Below are positions 8,831-17,395 of a DNA stretch of 42,526 nucleotides, piece by piece. Made by a program: the position numbers and the translations under genes. The stretch covers positions 1 through 42,526 of the forward strand of contig SFGV01000012.1 in NCBI GenBank assembly GCA_004557545.1, given 5' to 3'. Under the pieces are notes generated by a model, which made no database searches, had not been told where the DNA came from, and was given only the letters and a program-made list of their open reading frames with translations. Each line of letters starts with the position of its first letter. Position 1 is the first letter of the stretch. This DNA comes from Succinatimonas hippei (GTDB lineage: Bacteria > Pseudomonadota > Gammaproteobacteria > Enterobacterales > Succinivibrionaceae).

Positions 8831-8949
8831 CTTATTGTTCCTCATTTCAAAAATTCATCTGATGGCAGAATTGTTGTCTCAATGTGACCTTAAAAAAAGT
8901 TTCAGATTAAATATATTCAGAAAGGCCAGATCACTTTAAAATAAGGCTT
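8831..8949. promoter_or_regulatory. Divergent pdxST / pdxR control region
   Basis: These 119 bp must contain the promoters for pdxST (minus) and the MocR gene (plus). TTGAGA on the minus strand near 8882 with GATGAA about 17 bp on is a possible pdxS promoter. Short similar words CAGATTA (8903-8909), TTCAGA (8916-8921) and CAGATCA (8927-8933) could be regulator half-sites, but they are short and unproven. Confidence 0.45.
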
Positions 8950-10350
8950 ATGCTCACATTCACTTTACAGAAAACAAGGTCAGAATCGCTGTACGTCCAG
9001 CTTTCAAGACTGATAAGAGACGCGATTTTAAGCGGAAAGGTCCGCCCCGGGGAAAAACTGCCTTCAAAGCGCGCTTTTGCCAAGAATCTGGGTATAAGCG
9101 TGATCACGGTTGAGAACGCCTACGCAAAGCTGCTTGATGAGGGATTTATCATCTCCCAGCCCAAAAGCGGATATTTCGCGGGTGATTTGATATCTATAAC
9201 CGCATTAAAAAACACCAAAGCGCCTGTTCATAGGCATCAGGAAAGCGCGGGAAATGATCTTGTGGCTGATCTTACAAGTAGCGCCAATGAGGTTTCCTGC
9301 TTTCCATTCTCGGTATGGTCATCAATCATGCGTCGGGAGCTTCGCGCTGACAGAAAGGCTCTTTTGCAAAATCCTCCCGCGGGAGGCGCTCTGGCGTTAA
9401 GACAGGCCATCGCTTCCCACCTTATGGATTTCCACGGCATAGAGGTTGAGCCCTCCCAAATCGTAGTAGGTCCCGGAACTGAGTACCTGTGCGCGCTGAT
9501 AGTAAGACTGCTTGGACGGCAACTTGTCTACGCGGTTGAGGATCCCGGCTACCCTCAGACTCTGAGGGTCTACAAGGATCAGGGGGTTAAGGTGGCGCGC
9601 GCGCGTCTTGATGAGAATGGCGTTAGCGCCATCGCGCTTGATAAGGTTCGCGCCGACGTCGCCCACGTTAGCCCCTCACATAACTTCCCAAGCGGCACCG
9701 TGATGCCGCCGTCAAGACGTTATGAGCTTTTAGGCTGGGCCGCGGCGAAGGAAGGGCGCTACATAATCGAGGATGATTATGACAGTGAGTTCCGCCTCTC
9801 GGGAAAACCATTATCAACGCTCAAGAGTGTTGACGCGTTAGGCAGGGTCATATACATGAATACATTCACCAAGACCTTAGCCTCGACCGTACGCATAAGC
9901 TATATGGTGCTCCCGCCTGAGATCTCCGATCGCTTTGCCCTTATGAGCGCAGGATCAAGTTGCGCGGTTTCCACCTTCGAGCAGTACACCCTGGCGCGCT
10001 TTATAAGTCAGGGATCCTTTGAGACCCACCTAAACCGCATGAGAAGGCTCTGTCTTAAAAAACGCGATGTCTTTATGGATCTCATTAAAAAAAGTCCGCT
10101 TGGAAAGGCGGCCGAGGTATCAGGCCAGAACGCTGGACTGCATTTTCTTTTAAAGCTGAAGACCGGCGATGATGATGAGGCTTTAAGGCAGAGGGCGATT
10201 TCATACGGGATAAAAATAGCGCCTCTCTCATGGTATTGCGGGGAAAAAGATCCAGCGCAAAAACACGTCTTTGCCATAAGCTATTCATCGGTGAGAATTG
10301 AGGATCTTTCAGATGTGGTGGGACTTTTGTGCAAGGCTCTTCTCGATTAG
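8950..10350 (+). CDS. pdxR: MocR-family regulator, probable PdxR activator of pdxST
   Basis: This is a fusion typical of MocR regulators. Residues 1-80 are a GntR-type winged helix (LYVQLSRLIRDAILSGKVRPGEKLPSKR, then GISVITVENAYAKLLDEGF). Residues 110-460 are a fold-type I aminotransferase-like domain that senses pyridoxal phosphate. The cofactor Lys is visible in NTFTKTLAST (K308), with SPSHNFPSGT and IIEDDYDSEF upstream. PdxR homologues activate pdxST when pyridoxal phosphate is low and usually sit divergently next to it, as here. AAGG precedes the ATG. Regulator family is secure; the PdxR role is inferred from position. Confidence 0.87.
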   Translation: MLTFTLQKTRSESLYVQLSRLIRDAILSGKVRPGEKLPSKRAFAKNLGISVITVENAYAKLLDEGFIISQPKSGYFAGDLISITALKNTKAPVHRHQESAGNDLVADLTSSANEVSCFPFSVWSSIMRRELRADRKALLQNPPAGGALALRQAIASHLMDFHGIEVEPSQIVVGPGTEYLCALIVRLLGRQLVYAVEDPGYPQTLRVYKDQGVKVARARLDENGVSAIALDKVRADVAHVSPSHNFPSGTVMPPSRRYELLGWAAAKEGRYIIEDDYDSEFRLSGKPLSTLKSVDALGRVIYMNTFTKTLASTVRISYMVLPPEISDRFALMSAGSSCAVSTFEQYTLARFISQGSFETHLNRMRRLCLKKRDVFMDLIKKSPLGKAAEVSGQNAGLHFLLKLKTGDDDEALRQRAISYGIKIAPLSWYCGEKDPAQKHVFAISYSSVRIEDLSDVVGLLCKALLD

Positions 10351-10424
10351 CTCGGTGCGCGGCGCTCTTTGGAATATAATTACCCGTTCAGGGCCAAGGG
10401 TCGTTTTATCAGAGGGTACATTCA

Positions 10425-11444
10425 ATGCGCATCATTGGTATCGAAAGCTCATGCGATGAGACAGGGGTCGCTGTCTATGACGACTCTTTAGGATTGATGT
10501 CTCACGTGTTGCACACTCAGATAGCCATGCACGCCGAATACGGCGGAGTGGTGCCTGAACTCGCAAGCCGCGATCACATAAGACGCGTGGTGCCGCTTAT
10601 AAGGCTCGCGCTTGAGCAGGCTCATACCAGTCAGTCTGAGCTTTGCGCGGTCGCCTATACCGCAGGCCCCGGGCTTATTGGGGCGCTGCTCACAGGGGCC
10701 ATGGGCGCTGTCGCCTATGCCCACGCCCTCGGGATCCCCTGTGTGCCAGTGCACCATATGGAAGGGCATCTGCTCGCGCCGATGCTTGAGGATCCAAGAC
10801 CACAATTCCCGTTTGTCGCCCTTCTGATCTCAGGTGGTCATACCATGCTCATTAAGGTTGAAAAGCCGGGATCCTATGAGCTTTTGGGCCAGAGCGTTGA
10901 TGACGCCGCGGGCGAGGCTTTTGACAAGACCGCCAAACTGCTGGGGCTTCCGTATCCGGGCGGCCCCGGGCTTGAAAAGCTGGCCGCGAAGGGTGATCCG
11001 AAGGTCTACGACTTCCCGCGCCCGATGATTAAAAACCCCGGCTGTGATTTCAGCTTCGCTGGTCTTAAGACCGCGGTATTGAACGCGGTGACCGAGCGCA
11101 AAGGTGATCTTGATGAGAAGGTCCGTTGCGATCTTGCCGCTGGATTTACCAGAGCGGTTGCCGATACCCTGTGCCGCAAGAGCGAGAGAGCGCTTAAACA
11201 GACAGAACTCAACACTCTGGTGGTTGCCGGTGGTGTCAGCGCCAATACCGATATTCGTAACGCTCTTTGCGCTCTTATGAAAAAGCGCCATGGCCAGATC
11301 TTTTTTGCCCGCCGCGAGTTCTGCACCGACAACGGCGCCATGATCGCTTACGCCGGAATGCAGCGCTTTAAGGCAGGACAGCTTGGCACGAGCGCGGTTA
11401 AGGTCTTCCCGCGCTGGGATCTGACATCATTAAAGCCGCTTTAG
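10425..11444 (+). CDS. tsaD: tRNA N6-adenosine threonylcarbamoyltransferase
   Basis: TsaD transfers the threonylcarbamoyl group to A37 of ANN-decoding tRNAs, working with TsaB and TsaE. The 339-residue protein has the ASKHA fold: IIGIESSCDETGVAVYD at the N-terminus, VVPELASRDH, the metal-binding HHMEGH (H111, H115), ISGGHT, and a late GGVSANTDIR and FCTDNGAMIAY. AGAGGG precedes the ATG. folB follows 9 bp downstream. The partner tsaB is also in this window at 39708-40418. Confidence 0.96.
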   Translation: MRIIGIESSCDETGVAVYDDSLGLMSHVLHTQIAMHAEYGGVVPELASRDHIRRVVPLIRLALEQAHTSQSELCAVAYTAGPGLIGALLTGAMGAVAYAHALGIPCVPVHHMEGHLLAPMLEDPRPQFPFVALLISGGHTMLIKVEKPGSYELLGQSVDDAAGEAFDKTAKLLGLPYPGGPGLEKLAAKGDPKVYDFPRPMIKNPGCDFSFAGLKTAVLNAVTERKGDLDEKVRCDLAAGFTRAVADTLCRKSERALKQTELNTLVVAGGVSANTDIRNALCALMKKRHGQIFFARREFCTDNGAMIAYAGMQRFKAGQLGTSAVKVFPRWDLTSLKPL

Positions 11445-11453
11445 GAGATCCTG

Positions 11454-11831
11454 ATGAGCTCTCTTGTTGAAAATACCGACAGGATCTTCATAAACGCGCT
11501 TAAGGTGCGCTGTGTCATCGGGATCCTGCCCTTTGAGCGCGAGCGCGAGCAGGATCTGATAGCTGATATCACCATGGGCTGTGACACTACAAAGGCCGCT
11601 AAAACCGGTGAGGTGGAACTTACCATCGACTACGCAAAAGTCGCGGATTTTGTGGCTGATTACTGCAAAAAGCGCAAGGCCGGGCTGCTTGAGGAACTTG
11701 GAAATGAGTTATGCGGGAGGATCATCGCTGATTTTGGCGCAAAATACGTTATCCTGCGCCTGACCAAACCCGCCGCCGTGCCGGAGGCTGCGGGGGCAGG
11801 TATTGAGATAACCAGAATTAAGCGAGCTTAA
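11454..11831 (+). CDS. folB: Dihydroneopterin aldolase
   Basis: FolB cleaves 7,8-dihydroneopterin to 6-hydroxymethyl-dihydropterin and glycolaldehyde in folate synthesis. The 125-residue protein matches the family in length and pattern: DRIFINALKVRCVIGILPFER, a conserved TIDYAKVADFV, GLLEELGNELC (the glutamate binding the pterin) and a terminal strand with VILRLTKPAAVP. AGGAGATC precedes the ATG, 9 bp after tsaD, so the two are cotranscribed. It ends 3 bp from the end of the convergent dapE, leaving no room for a terminator between them. Confidence 0.92.
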   Translation: MSSLVENTDRIFINALKVRCVIGILPFEREREQDLIADITMGCDTTKAAKTGEVELTIDYAKVADFVADYCKKRKAGLLEELGNELCGRIIADFGAKYVILRLTKPAAVPEAAGAGIEITRIKRA

Positions 11832-11834
11832 TTC

Positions 11835-12992
11835 TCATTCATGCTCGCGCTCCTGGAGCATTGACAGCGCGAGCTCATAGATCTGTCTTAGCTCTTCGAT
11901 GCACTTTAGCTCAACATGCTCATTGGCGCAGTGCATGGATTTTATGACCGGTCCAAACTCCATAACCTGAGCGCCAAGCGGGGCGATAAAGCGTCCGTCC
12001 GAGGTGCCGCCGGTGGTGGCGAATTTAGGGACTATGCCGCACACGCGGGTTACGCACTCTTTCATGACATCAAGCAGCTTGCCTGATTTTGTAAGGTAGG
12101 GAAGTCCCTCCCTCTGCCATTTGAAGTCGCATTTAACCCCGATCATCTTAGCTATGGTTTCAAAGTGCCGGGCGAGCGTGTCATAGTTCTCAAGATCGTT
12201 ATATCTGAAGTTGCAGCGCATGGTAAAGGTGCCAGGAACAATGTTGTCAGCGCCGGTGCCGCACTTGCAGTTTGAAACCTGAAAAGAGGTTGGCGGGAAG
12301 AATTCAGATCCCTGATCGATGGGGTTATCCAGCATCGCGCAGATAAGTCTCGCGGCGTGGTGAGCCGCGTTGTCACAGCTTGCGGGAACCGCGACGTGTC
12401 CCTGCTTTCCGTGTACGGTGACCGTCACGTTGCAGTCTCCGCGGCGGCCGTTTTTGATCTCATCGCCAAAGATTTCCTCTGAGGATGGCTCGGCTATAAG
12501 GCAGTAATCCGGAATAAGCTTATGGGATTTCATGTATTCAACACAAAAAGGGGTGCCGCCCTTGGCGTCTCCCTCTTCATTTGAGGTAACCAGCAGTCCC
12601 ACGGTACCCAGATGACGCGGATGCTCCTTTACAAAATTGCAAAGCGCCACGGTCATCGCCGCGACTCCGGTCTTCATGTCGGTGCTGCCACGCCCGAAAA
12701 GGCACTGACTGCCCTCATACTCAAGAATGTCCCCGCAGTAAGGATCATGTACCCATTGCTCAGTATTGCCTTCAGGGACGACATCGGTATGACCCAGGCA
12801 AAGGGAGAAAGGTGCTCCATGACCATGAAGCGCGAGCAGATTCTCGGTGCCCTGATCATGCAGTGACAGGCAGGTGAAGCCGGTCTCTTTAAGCATTTGT
12901 TTGAGGACATCCTGACAGCCATTGTCATCAGGAGTAACCGACTTTATACGCACCAGCTGTTGCGCGAGCAACTGGGTTTTTGATAGATCCAT
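11835..12992 (-). CDS. dapE: Succinyl-diaminopimelate desuccinylase
   Basis: DapE is a di-zinc M20 peptidase-family hydrolase that releases succinate from N-succinyl-LL-diaminopimelate in lysine and cell-wall synthesis. Visible motifs are LGHTDVVPEG (zinc His and Asp), GRGSTDMKTG (bridging Asp), TSNEEGDAKGGT (catalytic Glu pair) and a C-terminal TGGTSDGRF followed by MHCANEHV with the last zinc His. The length, 385 residues, is close to the E. coli enzyme (375). AGAGGATC precedes the ATG. The gene converges on folB and is monocistronic here. Confidence 0.94.
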   Translation of the reverse strand: MDLSKTQLLAQQLVRIKSVTPDDNGCQDVLKQMLKETGFTCLSLHDQGTENLLALHGHGAPFSLCLGHTDVVPEGNTEQWVHDPYCGDILEYEGSQCLFGRGSTDMKTGVAAMTVALCNFVKEHPRHLGTVGLLVTSNEEGDAKGGTPFCVEYMKSHKLIPDYCLIAEPSSEEIFGDEIKNGRRGDCNVTVTVHGKQGHVAVPASCDNAAHHAARLICAMLDNPIDQGSEFFPPTSFQVSNCKCGTGADNIVPGTFTMRCNFRYNDLENYDTLARHFETIAKMIGVKCDFKWQREGLPYLTKSGKLLDVMKECVTRVCGIVPKFATTGGTSDGRFIAPLGAQVMEFGPVIKSMHCANEHVELKCIEELRQIYELALSMLQEREHE

Positions 12993-13139
12993 ATGATCCT
13001 CTGCAAGGTTTGAATGTTTTGGAAATCTGCCTTGATTTTAACGCTCACGAAACAATCTAATGACGTTTCTCACCGACTTGAAGCATATTTAAGAAAAAAA
13101 ATACTCAAATTGCATAAAAATCCCGAAATCGGTAAAAAA

Positions 13140-13190
13140 TTGACTTTTTAAGTTTTTTGTACTTAAATCTGTAAGTAAGTGATATAAGAG
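13140..13190 (+). promoter_or_regulatory. Candidate promoter of the AAA/DUF4143 gene with small inverted repeat
   Basis: TTGACT at 13140-13145 is a good -35 element. With 17 bp spacing it faces TTAAAT, and a TATAAG lies further on. The inverted repeat ACTTA-AATCTG-TAAGT (13161-13176) overlaps the possible -10 and could be an operator. The segment is markedly AT-rich. Confidence 0.45.
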
Positions 13191-13197
13191 GAAATGT

Positions 13198-14421
13198 ATG
13201 ATCGTAAGACATGAGTATTTATCCTTTCTTGATGAATGGAAAGATAAAAATGTCATAAAGGTGATAACCGGGATCAGGCGCTCAGGTAAATCAACTCTGC
13301 TAGCTCAATACCGCTCCAAACTACTAAGTGACGGCGTAAAAAAAAATCAGATCCTGAGTCTTAATTTTGAAGATTTCGCGTTTGAAGAACTTACAGATCC
13401 TCATAAGCTTTATCAGTACATCTGTGACAAAGCTGATTTCACAAAACCCGTTTATATCTTTCTTGACGAGATACAAAAGGTTAATCAGTTCGAAAAGATA
13501 GTAGACAGCCTGTATATCAAAGACAATGTCGATTTATATATAACCGGTTCCAACGCGTATCTTCTTTCAGGAGAACTGTCTACTTTATTATCTGGACGGT
13601 ATATAGAAATCAATCTCCTGCCGCTTTCATTTTCTGAGTATATGCGCGCCGAATGTGATTCTGACGCGAACAAATCTTTTGCTGATTTTCTTAAATTTGG
13701 AGGCTTCCCTTTTACAGCAACCCTTGGTAAAGATCAAAACAAGATAAACACTTATCTTGAGGGAATTTACAATACCATTCTTGTTAAAGACGTTGAAGAA
13801 CGGGCTTTGCGTCGTGTTAGTTCTTCAGATCAACGTAAAATAAGTGATTTAAGCCTTTTGAATAACATTTCGCGCTTCCTTGCAGGCAATGTTGGAAATC
13901 CGGTTTCGGTTAGAAAGATAGCAGGCTATATAACCTCAACTGGACGCAAAGTCTCTCAATCTACAATTGCTGAATATTTAAACGCGCTTGTTGAGTCTTT
14001 TATTTTCTATGAAGTAAGACCAATTAATGTCACTGGCAAAGAGCTTTTAAAAAACGTGGTCAAATACTATATCTCCGATCTGGGGCTTCGAAATTTTATT
14101 CTGCCAAAACAGAAATATGACCTTGGTTTTTCGCTTGAGAATGTGATCTTTTTTGAACTCAGGCGACGCGGGTATGATGTATATGTTGGAAGGGCAGGCG
14201 ATCTTGAGGTGGATTTTGTCACAAGAAAAAACGGGGCATATGAGTACTTTCAGGTGACCGCCGATATGACAGACAAAAACACCTTTGACCGGGAAATGGC
14301 TCCTTTTTTAAAGATCCGCGACAACTACCCTAAAACGATCCTGACGCTTGACAGGTTTACCGAGGGAAACTACAACGGAGTTCTGGTAGTGAACGCTATC
14401 GACTGGCTCATAAAAAAGTGA
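13198..14421 (+). CDS. AAA_14/DUF4143 ATP-binding protein
   Basis: This 407-residue protein has an N-terminal P-loop ATPase: Walker A GIRRSGKS (residues 25-32), then Walker B VYIFLDEI (D90, E91) and an ITGSNAYLLSGELSTLLSGR sensor-like segment. A DUF4143 C-terminal half follows (from about 190), including KNVVKYYISDLGLRNFIL and GYDVYVGRAGDLEVDFV. That last part resembles a nuclease-like D-x-D/E pattern often seen in this family. Such proteins are numerous in gut bacteria and their function is unknown. AGAGGAAAT precedes the ATG. The gene is more AT-rich than its neighbours and stands alone, suggesting horizontal gain. Confidence 0.85.
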   Translation: MIVRHEYLSFLDEWKDKNVIKVITGIRRSGKSTLLAQYRSKLLSDGVKKNQILSLNFEDFAFEELTDPHKLYQYICDKADFTKPVYIFLDEIQKVNQFEKIVDSLYIKDNVDLYITGSNAYLLSGELSTLLSGRYIEINLLPLSFSEYMRAECDSDANKSFADFLKFGGFPFTATLGKDQNKINTYLEGIYNTILVKDVEERALRRVSSSDQRKISDLSLLNNISRFLAGNVGNPVSVRKIAGYITSTGRKVSQSTIAEYLNALVESFIFYEVRPINVTGKELLKNVVKYYISDLGLRNFILPKQKYDLGFSLENVIFFELRRRGYDVYVGRAGDLEVDFVTRKNGAYEYFQVTADMTDKNTFDREMAPFLKIRDNYPKTILTLDRFTEGNYNGVLVVNAIDWLIKK

Positions 14422-14503
14422 TGACAGAACTCTTTTGCAACATCTATCGAAATGTTATGCCTGAATACGCGCGTTTCCAGAGCATGTCAAATGTTTATTA
14501 TTG

Positions 14504-14653
14504 TCATGATCTGCCATCAGGGATCCTGCTTAATCCTTCTTGTTTATTCTGATATTCAGGACTTTTTGCAAAGAGCGGCCAATAGTCTACAATGGGCTCA
14601 TCCTCATTGATTTTTACAAAAGCTTTTGCCCGGTCAGTCAGGGCAATATATTT
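14504..14653 (-). pseudogene. Unrecognised protein remnant, minus strand
   Basis: Between stop codons, a 49-codon frame reads like genuine protein: KYIALTDRAKAFVKINED, then PIVDYWPLFAKSPEYQ and a terminal RIPDGRS. It has no start codon and is cut at its N-side by TAA (14654-14656). The composition (charged helix, then YWPLF) is unlike random translation. I do not recognise the family. It could be the C-terminal tail of a gene displaced next to the AAA/DUF4143 gene. Confidence 0.35.
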
Positions 14654-14666
14654 TTAATAGAGCTAA

Positions 14667-15845
14667 ATGGCATTTAATACTCAGAATCTGAAACAGGCCC
14701 TGTTAAGTCCGTTCCGGGCCATGGTATCCAGGGATTTTTATTTCTCAGTGCTCTTTGGAATGAAGGGCAGCGGTTTTCTGTATCTTTTTTTGCTTTGCGC
14801 GGCGCTCGCGATCCCAGGCTCCATACGCACCGCGTCGGTAATGCACTATTTCAAATCACTCGATCTGCCAAGGCTTGTCGTGCAGATCCCGGCAAGCTAT
14901 CTTGATGAGTCGGGAACCCTGAGTCCAAATGATCAGAATGAGGCCTACAAGGAGATCAAAAACCAGAGCGGCGATCTGGTCATGGTCTACAACACCGCTG
15001 ACAAGCCCTTAAGCGGCGCCGCGGCCGACGCTCCGATCGAGTTCAACTCAAAGGACATGGTCTTTCACAATATAAAGGGCGGACTTTCGCTTCCCTATGT
15101 AGGGCTTTTCCAGACCGGAACTACTTTCCAGCCGGTACAGAGCGCCCAGATGCTTGAGGGGGTGCTTGGAGCGGGACCGTTGCTGATCTGGTCGGTGATC
15201 ATGCTCTCCATGTACTTCTTTTTAATCTTCAACGCCTTTGTTACAGCTTGTCTGGCGCGTTTCATGATGCTGTTTATCTTCAGGATCAGGACCTCATTTG
15301 GCGCCACCTTAAGGCTTTCCTCATACGCGAATACTCTGGTGGCTTTCATCATGCTAGCCCAGTTCTTTGTGTTCCTGCCGATGTCCTACACGATCATGGC
15401 TCTGGTGCCGCTTATTTACATCGCGCTGTTCTCGCAGCGTTTCCGCGCCGAGCTTGCGCATGACGGTATCGAGAATTTCGCCCGCAGGTATGGCGGCAGG
15501 GCGCGCGTGCAGACCCAGGTGCAGACTAATGCTGATGAGAGCAGGCCGCGTGACACCTCCGTGTACTCAGGCAATATGTACGCCGATGAGCAGGAGCGTT
15601 TAAAGCGTGAGGCTCAGGAACAAGAAAAAGCCGAGAAGACTCAAAACAGCGGGCAGGATCAGAATAAAGACGAGGAACCGGACAATTTTAATGACCGCGA
15701 TGATCTGAATAGCGCTGATCCTGATGACAATCAGCCTTCTCCTCACGACGCTGAGAGCAATGCGAATTCAGAACAGGACAGCGCTGATAAAAAAGACGGT
15801 GATCAGAATAATAAAGGTTCAGGTGGCGGTTTCTTTGAGGCTTAA
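14667..15845 (+). CDS. DUF1189-like integral membrane protein with long acidic tail
   Basis: The first 300 of 392 residues resemble DUF1189-type membrane proteins. A transmembrane span lies at about 30-55 (GSGFLYLFLLCAALAIPGSI), an extracytoplasmic domain at 60-165, and three or four more spans at 170-265. From about 285 the protein becomes a hydrophilic tail rich in Asp, Asn, Gln, Glu and Ser, ending KGSGGGFFEA and predicted disordered. No catalytic motif is seen. The ribosome binding site is weak. The stop is 4 bp before the ATG of a small secreted protein, so the two probably act or are expressed together. Function unknown. Confidence 0.75.
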   Translation: MAFNTQNLKQALLSPFRAMVSRDFYFSVLFGMKGSGFLYLFLLCAALAIPGSIRTASVMHYFKSLDLPRLVVQIPASYLDESGTLSPNDQNEAYKEIKNQSGDLVMVYNTADKPLSGAAADAPIEFNSKDMVFHNIKGGLSLPYVGLFQTGTTFQPVQSAQMLEGVLGAGPLLIWSVIMLSMYFFLIFNAFVTACLARFMMLFIFRIRTSFGATLRLSSYANTLVAFIMLAQFFVFLPMSYTIMALVPLIYIALFSQRFRAELAHDGIENFARRYGGRARVQTQVQTNADESRPRDTSVYSGNMYADEQERLKREAQEQEKAEKTQNSGQDQNKDEEPDNFNDRDDLNSADPDDNQPSPHDAESNANSEQDSADKKDGDQNNKGSGGGFFEA

Positions 15846-15849
15846 TCAG

Positions 15850-16254
15850 ATGGTTATTTTTAAAAAGGCGCTGTGCGCCATATCTTTAATTGCCGCGGCG
15901 CAGGGCGCTTTAGCCCTTGAGATTGATGTGGACAACCGGACAGACTCTGAGGTTGTGCTCGCTTTTTCATATCTTGATAAGGATAGCAAGGCCTGGATGG
16001 TCGAGGGCTGGTACAACGTTTCCCCTAAAACTCAGGGAAAGATCAATCTCAACACCGACAACAGCCTTTATTACCTGTATGCCGAGTTTTCCAATGGCAA
16101 AAAGATTGAAGGCGGTGATGGCTCCGTGAAGCTTAAGGTGCAGAACCGTTCGTTTTCATATAAGCAGGATCAGGAGCCCGACAGATTTACGCGTGAGGTA
16201 AGCTTTGTGCGCGCGCGGGGCAATGGCGGAAAGGCCACCATCAGGATTAAATAA
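15850..16254 (+). CDS. Small secreted DUF1036-like protein
   Basis: I start this at the ATG at 15850 (134 residues). It opens with a clear signal peptide (MVIFKKALCAISLIAAAQG, cleavage near ALA), which a longer upstream frame would bury. The mature part follows the DUF1036 pattern: paired strands VDNRTDSEVVLAFSYLD, then W..EGWYNVSP and an LYAEFSNGKKIEG strand. DUF1036 proteins are small periplasmic beta proteins of unknown role. It follows the DUF1189-like gene by 4 bp and is likely translated from the same message. Confidence 0.75.
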   Translation: MVIFKKALCAISLIAAAQGALALEIDVDNRTDSEVVLAFSYLDKDSKAWMVEGWYNVSPKTQGKINLNTDNSLYYLYAEFSNGKKIEGGDGSVKLKVQNRSFSYKQDQEPDRFTREVSFVRARGNGGKATIRIK

Positions 16255-16319
16255 TCAGAACGCTGACCGGCATGAAATGCCGGTCAGCTGGTTTCCCCAA
16301 GAAAATCTTTTCTTAATCT

Positions 16320-17216
16320 TCAGTCGTCCACAGCTCTCCTTCCCGCGGGCGGGAGCATCTTAACCCCATAGTTTTCGCGGTAATCATCCTCATCAGGCGC
16401 GTCATAAGGACGTGTCATTCTCCCACGCGGCGGAGGCATCCTGCGGTACGAATCACGTGGCATATCTCTTTCATCATAAAAGCCGCGTCTGTCATCCATC
16501 ATCTGACGGCCATATCCCCTGGGCATTGGTCCCGGTCTGAAGTCCCGATCCTGCCTGTACATCTGATGGTCATAATATGATCTGCCGCGCGGTTGCCTGT
16601 CATAGTCTTCCATGTAGTCATCATGCAGACGCGGAGGTCTGTCATAGCCATAGCGATCATCAAATCCGCGGCGCGGGTTAAATCCGCGCTCAGTCGGCAT
16701 CATCCCCCGGGCGTGGTGATTATAAAAACGGTGATCCCCAAAGCGCTCGTCATCGCAGGGCCTCCTGGGAGGGTAATCGCGATCACGCGGAGCGTGATCG
16801 GCATAGGCAGGTCCCGGGCATTCATCGTAAGGTCTCTCACGGTAGGAGCGCCTGTCATTGTCACGATCGTAGACTTTGTCATTTGCTTTGCCATCGGGAT
16901 CAGATCTGCCGGTCATTTCAGGATCATCATCCCCCAGGCTGTCAGGATCGGAATTGGCGTTAATCTGATCCCTCTGATCCGCTGTCATGGCAGGAGCAGC
17001 CTGAGCGCTTTTGCTGTCAGGCCCCTTTTGCGCGTCAGGACGATCGTTATTTAGTTTTAAAACTATGGTCTTGTTGGCGTTTTTTGCCTGATCTCTGACA
17101 TCATTTTTTACCGTATCCTGGTAAGACTCACCGCTTACCGCGGCTATTGCCTGAGCCCCTACATTAAAAGCGGCGTAAACCGTAAGCGCGATTAAGGCTG
17201 TCTTCAACTCATGCAT
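16320..17216 (-). CDS. Secreted Asp/Arg/Tyr-rich low-complexity protein
   Basis: The 298-residue protein starts with a signal peptide (TALIALTVYAAFNVGAQA). After about residue 40 it is almost free of hydrophobic segments, and from about 110 it is dominated by Asp, Arg, Tyr, Pro and Gly (for example RGFDDRYGYDRPPRLHDD). This composition predicts intrinsic disorder and strong charge pairing. I recognise no domain. A neighbouring secreted protein on the same strand (17396-17839) has a similar bias, and both are preceded by CTAAT words. ACGGAGTC precedes the ATG. It is a real gene by ribosome binding site, signal peptide and codon use, function unknown. Confidence 0.7.
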   Translation of the reverse strand: MHELKTALIALTVYAAFNVGAQAIAAVSGESYQDTVKNDVRDQAKNANKTIVLKLNNDRPDAQKGPDSKSAQAAPAMTADQRDQINANSDPDSLGDDDPEMTGRSDPDGKANDKVYDRDNDRRSYRERPYDECPGPAYADHAPRDRDYPPRRPCDDERFGDHRFYNHHARGMMPTERGFNPRRGFDDRYGYDRPPRLHDDYMEDYDRQPRGRSYYDHQMYRQDRDFRPGPMPRGYGRQMMDDRRGFYDERDMPRDSYRRMPPPRGRMTRPYDAPDEDDYRENYGVKMLPPAGRRAVDD

Positions 17217-17292
17217 ATCAGACTCCGTCGTTCCCTGACTAAGATTAGTAAAATTCTAATTAGCCTGCTTGATATGTTTGTTTATCTGAAAA

Positions 17293-17352
17293 AGCCTCTG
17301 TAAATTCCAGGCATCCGCTTTGGATATTATTTCTTTACAGAGGCTGTTTTTT
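17293..17352 (-). terminator. Bidirectional-looking terminator with nested hairpin
   Basis: AGCCTCTGTAAA (17293-17304) pairs perfectly with TTTACAGAGGCT (17334-17345). The 29-nt interior contains a smaller hairpin, ATCC-AAAGC-GGAT on the minus strand. Ts follow on both strands (six on plus, four on minus before CAG). It lies between the two Asp/Arg-rich genes, so it probably ends the 17396-17839 transcript and may also form in the leader of the next gene. Confidence 0.6.
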
Positions 17353-17395
17353 CCTGATAGTACAAAAACAACTGTACCCGTTTAATCAGGATCCT

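Noticed and set aside
10830..11291. Minus-strand frame of about 150 codons opposite tsaD
   Set aside because: The plus strand carries the complete tsaD with all motifs; the antisense frame has no start signal or family likeness.
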